A DNA stretch of 5,635 bases from the NCBI GenBank assembly GCA_007136145.1, contig SLHN01000011.1, positions 1-5,635 of the forward strand, written 5' to 3'. Within the stretch, counting starts at the first letter, position 1; each line of letters begins with the position of its first letter. The stretch is from Thioalkalivibrio sp. (lineage in GTDB: Bacteria; Pseudomonadota; Gammaproteobacteria; Ectothiorhodospirales; Ectothiorhodospiraceae). Under the pieces are notes generated by a model, which searched no databases, was not told where the DNA came from, and was given only the letters and a program-made list of their open reading frames with translations. The translations under genes and the position numbers were made by a program. Positions 1 through 5,635 of the stretch are shown here, one piece after another.

Positions 1-444
1 CGCGCCGAACAGTCCGACCTCGGCGAACAGCGCGCCGTGCTCCGCGCCGACATCGCCACGCTCGAGGCCGAGCTCGAAGGAACCCAGACGCAACTGAACG
101 AAGTTCAGGCCGCAAGGGATACCCTGCGCGACGAACTCGCCGACCTGCGCAGCGCCAATGAAATGCTCCAGCAGGAACTCTCCACCGCCCGCGCCGAACA
201 GTCCGACCTCGGCGAACAGCGCGCCGTGCTCCGCGCCGACATCGCCACGCTCGAGGCCGAACTCGAAGGAACCCAGATGCAACTGAACGAAGTTCGGACC
301 GCAAGGGATACCCTGCGCGACGAACTCGCCGACTTGCGCAGCGCCAATGAAATGCTCCAGCAGGAACTCTCCGCCGCGCGTGCCGAACAGTCCGACCTCG
401 GTGAACAACGCGCCCTGCTCCGCGCCGACATCGCCACGCTGGAA
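1..444 (+). repeat. 189-bp in-frame tandem repeat, two full copies plus a partial third
   Basis: Copy 1 (1-189) and copy 2 (190-378) differ by eye at 7 of 189 positions, giving 4 changed residues out of 63. A third copy starts at 379 (RAEQSDLGEQRA) and stays recognisable for about 22 codons, to about 444, before diverging. The phase of copy 1 is set by the window edge, so more copies may lie upstream. The unit is 63 codons, exactly nine heptads. Confidence 0.95.
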
Positions 445-975
445 GAAGAGCTCGCGGCAATGCGGCGCACCGCGTCCGAAGCGGATGCGGCCCGTGCCGC
501 GAACGAGGCACAAGTGGCCGAACTGCGGTCACGGCTCGCAGCCACGGAAGGAGAACTGGCCGATGCAAGGGCGGAACGCGACGCCGTCCGTGCGGCCGCC
601 GAAAGCGAGCTGGAGGCGCTGCGCGCCGTTCTTCCACCGGCTGAAGGTGGGTCGCTGGATCTCGCTTCGGCCCGGGCTGCGGCCGAAAAAAGCGCGGAAG
701 CCTTGCGTGACGCCCACTTCGCCCTGCGCCGAGGCGAACCTGACGCAGCACAACGGATCGACGAGATCGCTGCACAATTGCGCCGCGACCAGGATCGGGT
801 TGCACGGATCCAGGGCGGCACCCTTTACGAAGTGAAACCTCAGGACACCCTTGGGGGTATTTCCGCCCGCTACTACAACGCAGCCACCAACTGGCCACGG
901 GTCTACGAGGCCAATCGACACATCCTGCAGAACCCGGATGAGGTTTGGCCGGGCACCACGCTGATCCTGCCCTGA
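1..975 (+). CDS. Coiled-coil protein with C-terminal LysM domain (5' end outside window)
   Basis: The frame is open from the first base, so the gene is partial: 324 codons are visible and the true start lies upstream. The GTG at 37 is internal to the repeat and is not a credible start. Codons 1 to about 209 are a highly charged Ala/Glu/Leu/Arg-rich coiled coil, the first 126 being two 63-residue repeats. A Pro/Gly break (VLPPAEGG, codons 210-217) separates it from a second helical stretch (about 219-270). Codons 276-324 form a LysM domain: YEVKPQDTL at its start, then WPRVYEAN, NPDEVWPG and a terminal LILP, resembling the LysM of YgaU/Kbp-type proteins. LysM domains bind N-acetylglucosamine-containing glycans such as peptidoglycan, so an envelope-spanning or periplasmic tether is a reasonable inference. 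No signal peptide can be assessed. The gene converges on lptG. I do not recognise a named family; the LysM call is firm, the overall role is not. Confidence 0.85.
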   Translation, partial: RAEQSDLGEQRAVLRADIATLEAELEGTQTQLNEVQAARDTLRDELADLRSANEMLQQELSTARAEQSDLGEQRAVLRADIATLEAELEGTQMQLNEVRTARDTLRDELADLRSANEMLQQELSAARAEQSDLGEQRALLRADIATLEEELAAMRRTASEADAARAANEAQVAELRSRLAATEGELADARAERDAVRAAAESELEALRAVLPPAEGGSLDLASARAAAEKSAEALRDAHFALRRGEPDAAQRIDEIAAQLRRDQDRVARIQGGTLYEVKPQDTLGGISARYYNAATNWPRVYEANRHILQNPDEVWPGTTLILP

Positions 976-988
976 AGCGAGCCCTCTC

Positions 989-1046
989 GCCGATCGGGCG
1001 CGAGCCAACCACCCGCGTTCGTGGTTCCGGCCAGCGCCCGATCGGC
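989..1046. terminator. Compound hairpin, possible bidirectional 3'-end structure
   Basis: The outer arms 989-1001 and 1034-1046 are a perfect 13-bp inverted repeat (GCCGATCGGGCGC and its complement). Inside, 1004-1012 pairs with 1021-1031 (GCC+AACCAC against GTGGTT+GGC, with a 2-nt bulge), closing an 8-nt loop. It starts 13 nt after the stop of the LysM gene, a typical terminator position. There is no T-run on either side, so it is not a classic intrinsic terminator. It may act as an RNA 3'-end stabiliser or a Rho-assisted stop for both converging genes. The structure is plainly visible; the role is inferred. Confidence 0.55.
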
Positions 1047-1091
1047 TTCGATCGTCATGCCCGCCACCCCAAGAACATGAAACGTGTAGGC

Positions 1092-1116
1092 GTAGGTTGT
1101 CAATGAGCGCAGCGAA
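1092..1116 (+). repeat. REP-like dispersed repeat, copy 1
   Basis: The sequence begins GTAGG and contains the core CAATGAGCGC-AGCGAA. It matches 5610-5635 at 23 of 25 aligned positions, with one 1-nt insertion in the other copy. The core resembles short palindromic repeats (GTAGG...TGAGCG.AGCGAA...) that I remember as scattered between genes in many proteobacteria; this resemblance is from memory. The outer arms that usually pair are not complementary here, so this copy looks decayed. Confidence 0.65.
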
Positions 1117-1201
1117 TCGCACCACTCGAAGCTCGAGATCATGAAAAACTGCCCTCGCTCTCCCACGCGGCTCGCTACGGGCACCCAAGTCCGACAGGCT
1201 G

Positions 1202-2269
1202 CTAGACCCTGGTCCGGCTCAGAGCCAGCAAAGCAATCAGCAGGAACAACCACAGTGGAGCGCTAGCCGCAAACCATGGTGGCAGGTCGTAAACCAGCCC
1301 CATGTGCGTCATCCCCCGCATTACAATCACGAAGCCCACACCCAGAATCAAACCAATGAACAGCCTGCGTCCGGCCCCGCCTTCGCGCTGACGCCCGAAC
1401 AGAAACGGCAGCGCCAGAAGAAGCATTACCCACGTGCTGGCGGGCAACGTCATGCGCTGCCAGAAAGCGACCTCGTAAACACCGGAATCAAGATGATTTT
1501 CCCGAAGATAGGCGATATAACTCGCTAGATCCCGTGCCGCCATCTGTCTCGGTTCCACCACAAGCACACCGAAATATTCCGGCGCCAGCAGGCGGTCGAC
1601 CAACACCTCGGGGCTGGTTTCGGCAACCACGCCGGACCGCGAAAACTGCGATTTGTGGACATCGGTGAGCCGCCAGCGGCCATTCTCCGGCACTGCCCTT
1701 CCGGCTTTCGTGATCGAAGCGACACCTCCCTCGGGGTTCAGCTCCACCACCCGAACTCCAAGCAACCGATCATCCGGAAGAATCGCGTCAGCGTGCACGA
1801 TTCGGTTTCCATCGCGCGCCCAGAGTCCGATACGGCTGACCGTCAACCGTTCATCGAAGGCGAAGGACTTAAGGGTCTGACCACGGGCCTCGGCGCCCGG
1901 GGCGACCAGCTCACCCAGTGCCACCATTGCGAGGACCACAATCAAGCCTCCCTGCAGCACCCAGAAGACCAGACGTCGCAGAGTGACACTGGCCGCTCGC
2001 ATTGCTGTCAGTTCCCCGTTAGCGGCCAGGTTCCCCAGCCATAAGAGACTGCCGAGCAGGGCAGCCGTCGGGATCAATTCGTAGATTCGACGCGGGAAAG
2101 TCAGAAGCGCATACGCCATGGCCTCCTGCAGACCATAGTTGCCACGGCCGATATCTCCCAGTTCCCCGATCATCGCGAAAACGAGATCAAGCGTGGCGAG
2201 CAGCAGGAGAGCCAGCGCGGTTCCAGTCAGTACCTGGAGAATGACATACCGACCAAGCACGGTTGTCAT
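1202..2269 (-). CDS. lptG: LPS export ABC transporter permease LptG
   Basis: LptG pairs with LptF and two LptB ATPases in the inner membrane; the complex extracts lipopolysaccharide and pushes it onto the LptC-LptA-LptD bridge. The product is 355 aa (E. coli LptG is about 360). It begins MTTVLGRYVILQV, matching the family's conserved LDRYI-type opening. Membrane segments fall near residues 13-34, 62-82 and 100-122, followed by a large periplasmic beta-rich domain and three C-terminal segments (TLPASTWVMLLLALPFLF, RRLFIGLILGVGFVIVMRG and PLWLFLLIALLAL). The motif GELTAMRAA (85-93) is the cytoplasmic coupling region facing LptB. I chose ATG 2269 because it overlaps the lptF stop as ATGA and has GGGAG six bases upstream; the frame is open further upstream (to 2368), but that stretch lies inside lptF. 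The lysines of E. coli TM1 appear to be absent (see findings). Confidence 0.95.
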   Translation of the reverse strand: MTTVLGRYVILQVLTGTALALLLLATLDLVFAMIGELGDIGRGNYGLQEAMAYALLTFPRRIYELIPTAALLGSLLWLGNLAANGELTAMRAASVTLRRLVFWVLQGGLIVVLAMVALGELVAPGAEARGQTLKSFAFDERLTVSRIGLWARDGNRIVHADAILPDDRLLGVRVVELNPEGGVASITKAGRAVPENGRWRLTDVHKSQFSRSGVVAETSPEVLVDRLLAPEYFGVLVVEPRQMAARDLASYIAYLRENHLDSGVYEVAFWQRMTLPASTWVMLLLALPFLFGRQREGGAGRRLFIGLILGVGFVIVMRGMTHMGLVYDLPPWFAASAPLWLFLLIALLALSRTRV

Positions 2270-3369
2270 GCCAGTCTCCCATTGATCGACCGCGGCACGG
2301 CGGGCCACATGCTTTTGCGCCAGGACAGCAGCAGCCAGACTGAGAGAGGGATCGCGTGAACCCACCAAAGTCCAAGCCAGAGGGGCAGCTGTCCATCACT
2401 CAACCAGGATTTCCCCATGATCAGGAAATTGGCGTAGACGACGTAAACGATGATCGCTGCCGGGACGCGAGCGTAGCGACCACTGCGCGGCGGCGTAAGT
2501 CCCAGCGGCAACGCCACCAGAGCCAGCATCAACACCGACGTCGGCAAGGCAAGGCGCCACTCCAGTTCGGCACGGTAACGGGGTTGATCGCGACGCTCCC
2601 ACAATTCCTGCACGGGCAGACCATCCAAGCTGCGCCGGGGCTGAACTATCGTCGGATCGGGTACCTGCATTCGTAACTGGTCGAACTCGAGCAACTGAAA
2701 TGCTCCCTCACCGGGAACACCGACATAGCGGTGCCCATCCTCCAGCAACAGATAGCGATTGTCCCCGACCACCTGTGCGATCGCATTTGCAGCCACCGTT
2801 ACCTCGGTTTGGCCCTCGGATTCCCGAAAAATGAACACGTTCAGTAACGCTTCCCTGTCCGCGCTGAATCGCTCGGCGAAAAACACCTGGCCACCAACAC
2901 GGGATCTGAGAAACTGCCCGGGAGTCACCCCCACCAGATCCGAGCGCAACTCGGCCTGATCACGAAGTTGGTCGACCACGTGTTCGACCTGAGGCACGAC
3001 AAAGGACATCAGCAACAGGAGCAGCAATGCCGATGGGACCGCGACAGCCAGAATCGACCGATAAATCCGGGCAAACGAGATGCCTCCCGCCTGCATTGCA
3101 ATCAGTTCGCTGTCACGCTGCAGGCGTCCCAGCACGATGATGAAAGCGAGGAACAGCGCCACCGGCCAGAGAAGCATCAGGGCCCTGAACGAACCCAGGG
3201 CCACCAGCACCGGCAGAACGTCAAGCGGAATCCGGCCCACGGCAACGTCGCGCAGTGCGCGACCAAGTACCCCGCCGATGATCACCAGCAACAGAACCGC
3301 CGTCACCGCCAGTTGCGTGACGACGAAGTCGCGAGCCAGAAGCCGCTCGATGATTCCGCTGGGGATCAC
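2266..3369 (-). CDS. lptF: LPS export ABC transporter permease LptF
   Basis: LptF is the partner permease of LptG in LptB2FG. From GTG 3369 the product is 367 aa, essentially the E. coli length (366). The N-terminal IIERLLARDFV corresponds to the family's IIxRYLxRE-type opening, and the next stretch GRALRDVAVGRIP (36-48) is also typical. Membrane segments lie near 16-35, 52-80 and 102-126, then a periplasmic beta domain (about 127-270), then three segments near 275-295, 305-325 and 335-355. SELIAMQAGGIS (87-98) is the coupling helix region next to LptB. It is the first gene of the lptFG operon and its TGA overlaps the lptG ATG. An in-frame GTG at 3405 would add 12 residues that look unlike the family. 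Neither GTG has a good Shine-Dalgarno, so the exact start is less sure than the identity. Confidence 0.94.
   Translation of the reverse strand: MIPSGIIERLLARDFVVTQLAVTAVLLLVIIGGVLGRALRDVAVGRIPLDVLPVLVALGSFRALMLLWPVALFLAFIIVLGRLQRDSELIAMQAGGISFARIYRSILAVAVPSALLLLLLMSFVVPQVEHVVDQLRDQAELRSDLVGVTPGQFLRSRVGGQVFFAERFSADREALLNVFIFRESEGQTEVTVAANAIAQVVGDNRYLLLEDGHRYVGVPGEGAFQLLEFDQLRMQVPDPTIVQPRRSLDGLPVQELWERRDQPRYRAELEWRLALPTSVLMLALVALPLGLTPPRSGRYARVPAAIIVYVVYANFLIMGKSWLSDGQLPLWLGLWWVHAIPLSVWLLLSWRKSMWPAVPRSINGRLA
2276..2280 (-). promoter_or_regulatory. lptG ribosome-binding site inside lptF
   Basis: On the - strand GGGAG lies six bases before ATG 2269, within the last codons of lptF. With the ATGA overlap it supports this lptG start and translational coupling of the two permeases, which are needed in equal amounts. 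Confidence 0.7.
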
Positions 3370-3659
3370 GTTGGCGTGGTCCGGGCAGGTTCTGGCAGGA
3401 TCCACCGCGTCATTGCGTCCGGGTTCCCCACCTTGATCGTTTCACTCGACACACTGCCAAGGCCCTTGCTGTAAAACCGAAATTCATTTGCTGGCCTTTT
3501 CGTCAGTCCACTGTGTCGCCATCATAGGTACGGGGAGCAACCATGCTTCCTCCCCTCGCCTTGCCAACGAACGAAAATCCCGCGCCACCCGGTATCCGGC
3601 TTCCCGGCAATAGCCTAAGATTAACGCCCAATCTCCTACCAGTACCACGAGGTCATCCA
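3370..3659. promoter_or_regulatory. Divergent lptF / pepA intergenic region
   Basis: This 290-bp region separates the lptF and pepA starts and must carry the promoters of both units unless they are transcribed from elsewhere. I see no strong sigma-70 pair in either direction. The best pepA -10 candidate is TAAGAT at 3616-3621 (4 of 6 matches), without a convincing -35. On the - strand TTGGCA is a fair -35 for lptF but lacks a good -10 at 17 bases. The region also contains an in-frame ATG upstream of pepA (3543) and a 15-codon frame overlapping the lptF start. Confidence 0.5.
3649..3653 (+). promoter_or_regulatory. pepA ribosome-binding site
   Basis: GAGGT sits six bases before ATG 3660. With the family-typical N-terminus MRFSVTTS it decides this start over the in-frame ATG at 3543. 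Confidence 0.7.
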
Positions 3660-5147
3660 ATGCGATTCTCGGTCACAACGTCCCCGATCGACAAACCCAA
3701 GGCAAACCTGCGCGCGGTCGCCGTTTTTCACAAGCGCAAACTGGGGACCCAGGGCGAGGTCCTTGACGCGGTTCTCGAGGAGCGCATTTCCGGCGTGCTG
3801 AAGGCAGGTGAAATGGATGGGGGGGTCGGCAATACACTGCTGATTCCCTCGGTTGCGAAAGGCTCTCCCGGTACCCTACTCATCGGACTCGGGCCCCGAA
3901 AGGATTTTTCGGTGAAATCGGTGCGCAAGGCATCTGCCGCACTCGCCCGTATCCTCGTGGAACGCCCCGCCGAAACCGTGGCCGTGGCGTTGGACGATAT
4001 GCTACCACCCGACCAACGCATTGGCTGGCTGGTCCATACGCTGGTGAGCGCGATCGGCGACGCGGGTTATCGGTTCACCGCATACAAAGGCAAGGAAGAA
4101 GTAAAGCCGGTTCGCCTGAAGACGGTGGTGTTGTGCGTCACCGAGGAACAGGCCCCCGAGGCCGAGCGTGCCTGTGCGGAGGCCGAGGCGATTCTCGCTG
4201 GCTCCGACCACACCCGCGATCTGGCCAATGCGCCGCCAAACGTGATGTATCCGGAGGCACTGGCCGAGGCTGCGCGCGAACTTGCCGCAAAACACAGGAA
4301 GTTGAAAGCAACCGTTCTGGACGAGAAGGAACTGAGGAAGCTCGGTGCCGGCGCGATCCTGGCCGTTGGCCAGGGCTCGGAACGTCCGCCGCGGTTGATC
4401 GCATTGGAATACAGCGGGGCTGGCAAGGAAGACGCACCCATCGTTCTCGTCGGCAAGGGCATTACCTTCGATACCGGTGGCATCTCGCTGAAGCCGGGTG
4501 AGGCGATGGATGAGATGAAATACGACATGTGTGGTGCCGCCACCGTGCTCGGGGTAATAAAGGCGGTCTCCGAACTGAAACTGCCCTTGAACGTGGTCGG
4601 TGTAATCACCAGCGCCGAGAACATGCCTGACGGACGCGCCTGCCGCCCGGGCGACATCGTCACCACGCTGTCAGGCCAGACGGTCGAAATTCTCAACACC
4701 GACGCAGAGGGCCGGTTGGTCCTCTGCGACGCACTGACCTGGGTTGAACGCTTCAAGCCGAAGGCGGTGATCGACATCGCGACTCTCACCGGGGCCTGCA
4801 TCGTCGCACTCGGACACCATGCCAGCGCGGTACTAGGCAACGATGAAGCACTGATCGACGCACTGAAAAAGGCCGGAATCACGAGCCACGACCGAACCTG
4901 GGAACTGCCATTGTGGGAGGAATACCAGGAACAGCTGAAAAGCAATTTTGCCGACATGGCCAATATCGGCGGACGTCCCGCCGGCACGATTACCGCGGCG
5001 TGTTTTCTCGCCCGTTTCGCGGAAAAATATTCCTGGGCGCACCTCGACATCGCGGGCATCGCCTGGAAAAGCGGCAAGGAAAAGGGTGCAACCGGACGCC
5101 CGGTCCCGCTGCTGATGCAATATCTGCTGGATCAGGCCAGCACCTGA
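3660..5147 (+). CDS. pepA: Leucyl aminopeptidase PepA (M17 family)
   Basis: PepA removes N-terminal residues, preferring leucine, from peptides in the cytosol; family members are hexamers with two metal ions per active site. The product from ATG 3660 is 495 aa, a usual length (E. coli about 503). Residues 1 to about 165 are the variable N-terminal domain and the rest is the catalytic domain. All key residues are visible: K266 in GKGITFDTGG, D271, K278 (SLKPGEAMDEMKYDM), D289, and the signature NTDAEGRL at 346-353 with D348, E350 and R352. These align with E. coli K270, D275, K282, D293, D352, E354 and R356. E. coli PepA also binds DNA in carAB control and Xer recombination; whether this one does cannot be read from sequence. 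It is divergent from lptF and followed 17 bases later by holC, so the two are probably co-transcribed. An in-frame upstream ATG is discussed under findings. Confidence 0.97.
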   Translation: MRFSVTTSPIDKPKANLRAVAVFHKRKLGTQGEVLDAVLEERISGVLKAGEMDGGVGNTLLIPSVAKGSPGTLLIGLGPRKDFSVKSVRKASAALARILVERPAETVAVALDDMLPPDQRIGWLVHTLVSAIGDAGYRFTAYKGKEEVKPVRLKTVVLCVTEEQAPEAERACAEAEAILAGSDHTRDLANAPPNVMYPEALAEAARELAAKHRKLKATVLDEKELRKLGAGAILAVGQGSERPPRLIALEYSGAGKEDAPIVLVGKGITFDTGGISLKPGEAMDEMKYDMCGAATVLGVIKAVSELKLPLNVVGVITSAENMPDGRACRPGDIVTTLSGQTVEILNTDAEGRLVLCDALTWVERFKPKAVIDIATLTGACIVALGHHASAVLGNDEALIDALKKAGITSHDRTWELPLWEEYQEQLKSNFADMANIGGRPAGTITAACFLARFAEKYSWAHLDIAGIAWKSGKEKGATGRPVPLLMQYLLDQAST

Positions 5148-5153
5148 TCGATT

Positions 5154-5158
5154 GGGGA
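5154..5158 (+). promoter_or_regulatory. holC ribosome-binding site
   Basis: GGGGA lies six bases before GTG 5165, just after the pepA stop at 5147. It supports the GTG start; the frame is also open far upstream, but that part is antisense-free overlap with pepA and unlike HolC. Confidence 0.7.
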
Positions 5159-5164
5159 TTCCAC

Positions 5165-5590
5165 GTGACACGGGTCACCTTCTATCTGCTGACGTCGCGG
5201 GACGAACGTGCCAGGCAGCATTTCGCATGCCGCCTGGCACGCAAGGCGCATGCACTTGGTCAACGGGTGCACATACGCACTACGGACCCCGAGACCACGG
5301 CAACGATGGACCGGCTGCTTTGGACCTTCGACGATACGGCGTTTCTGCCCCATGGCACCGATGTGGAAGACCCTGAAAGCCCGATCACCCTGCACGACAC
5401 TGCATCGCCACGGGATCATTGCAATGTCCTGATCAACCTGGCAGCGGACGTACCCGAATATTTCGGACGTTTCGAACGCATCGCCGACCTGGTCGATGGC
5501 AGCGAGGTTTCACGTAACCTCGGCCGCGAACGCTACCGCTTTTTCAAGGACCGCGGCTATCCGCTCGAGCATCACGAGATCGACGCCTGA
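5165..5590 (+). CDS. holC: DNA polymerase III chi subunit HolC
   Basis: HolC (chi) is the clamp-loader accessory subunit that binds the C-terminal tail of single-strand binding protein and, through psi (HolD), links it to the replicase. The 141-aa product (E. coli 147) carries the family's landmarks in order: TRVTFYLL at the N-terminus, FACRLARKAHALGQRV (20-35), MDRLLWTFDDTAFLPHG (48-64), NVLINLAADVPEYFGRFERI (87-106) and the C-terminal RFFKDRGYPLEHHEI (125-139). The GTG start is fixed by the Shine-Dalgarno six bases upstream and by where similarity begins. It follows pepA by 17 bases, an order often seen in gammaproteobacteria (commonly with valS next, which would lie outside this window). 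The protein appears complete, with nothing unusual. Confidence 0.95.
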   Translation: MTRVTFYLLTSRDERARQHFACRLARKAHALGQRVHIRTTDPETTATMDRLLWTFDDTAFLPHGTDVEDPESPITLHDTASPRDHCNVLINLAADVPEYFGRFERIADLVDGSEVSRNLGRERYRFFKDRGYPLEHHEIDA

Positions 5591-5609
5591 TTCCCGGTAC
5601 ATCAAAGCT

Positions 5610-5635
5610 GTAGGGTGCCAATGAGCGCCAGCGAA
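5610..5635 (+). repeat. REP-like dispersed repeat, copy 2 (cut by window end)
   Basis: It starts GTAGG, 20 bases after the holC stop, and contains CAATGAGCGCCAGCGAA. It matches copy 1 at 1092 at 23 of 25 aligned positions, with one extra C. Both copies have the same orientation and lie just downstream of genes. The second half, where a pairing arm would be, is outside the window. Confidence 0.65.

Larger units (their letters stand above)
976..1201. other. Convergent intergenic region
   Basis: This 226-bp gap lies between the stop of the LysM gene and the stop of lptG, which point at each other. It holds a compound hairpin (989-1046) and one copy of a dispersed repeat (1092-1116). On the - strand, after lptG, a T5 run (opposite 1144-1148) follows GC-rich sequence, but the only stem I can form next to it is about 4 bp, so I do not call it a terminator. 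An ATG at 1141 opens a 41-codon frame that runs antisense into lptG without a clear ribosome-binding site; I do not regard it as a gene. Confidence 0.7.

Noticed and set aside
105..821. Long open frame (238 codons) on the - strand opposite the coiled-coil gene
   Set aside because: It is Ser/Arg/Ala-rich low-complexity sequence mirroring the repeats; GC-rich codon bias keeps the antisense frame open. The + strand frame has a clear LysM domain.
1144..1200. Possible intrinsic terminator of lptG (T5 on the - strand)
   Set aside because: Only about 4 bp of stem (GCCC/GGGC) can be formed beside the T-run, which is too weak to call.
1141..1266. 41-codon frame starting ATGAAAAACTGC
   Set aside because: It has no clear ribosome-binding site, runs antisense into the 3' end of lptG, and shows no recognisable features.
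2968..3474. 168-codon + strand frame opposite lptF
   Set aside because: The product is rich in Gln, His and Arg, as expected for the complement of hydrophobic membrane segments, and it has no supporting ribosome site or motif.
3819..3825. Run of seven G in pepA as a possible frameshift or slippage site
   Set aside because: The frame reads through as Gly-Gly-Val and continues intact to all active-site motifs, so there is no sign of a break.
4067..5077. 336-codon frame on the - strand inside pepA
   Set aside because: pepA on the + strand has every catalytic residue intact; the antisense product is Ser/Ala/Pro-rich with no recognisable motif.
4913..5164. Upstream extension of the holC frame into pepA
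   Set aside because: HolC similarity begins exactly at GTG 5165, which has its own Shine-Dalgarno; the upstream part is a shadow of pepA.

Overview
The window looks like ordinary chromosome from a GC-rich gammaproteobacterium. The evidence is the pairing of pepA-holC on the + strand with a divergent lptF-lptG pair on the - strand. This layout is well known around pepA in gammaproteobacteria, and all four proteins have near-typical lengths and intact motifs. I cannot name the genus from sequence alone.

Layout. Positions 1-975 (+) hold the 3' part of a gene for a long coiled-coil protein ending in a LysM domain. Its coiled coil is built from near-identical 189-bp tandem repeats that run off the left edge. 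Positions 976-1201 are a convergent intergenic space with a strong compound hairpin and one copy of a short dispersed repeat. Positions 1202-3369 (-) hold lptF followed by lptG, overlapping by ATGA. Positions 3370-3659 are the divergent intergenic region. Positions 3660-5147 (+) hold pepA, followed after 17 bases by holC (5165-5590, GTG start). The last 26 bases are a second copy of the dispersed repeat, cut by the window edge.

How the genes work together. LptF and LptG form the membrane part of the LptB2FG transporter, which extracts lipopolysaccharide from the inner membrane. PepA is a cytosolic M17 leucyl aminopeptidase that in some relatives also binds DNA. HolC is the chi subunit of the DNA polymerase III clamp loader. 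These are conserved neighbours rather than one pathway. The LysM protein is probably a cell-envelope protein that binds peptidoglycan; its N-terminus, and so its targeting signal, lies outside the window.

I found no new multi-gene system, mobile element, CRISPR array or RNA gene. The points most worth a second look are the repeat that preserves the heptad register of the coiled coil, the two-copy dispersed repeat, the compound hairpin, the unusual start regions of lptF and pepA, and the apparent loss of LPS-contacting lysines in LptG.
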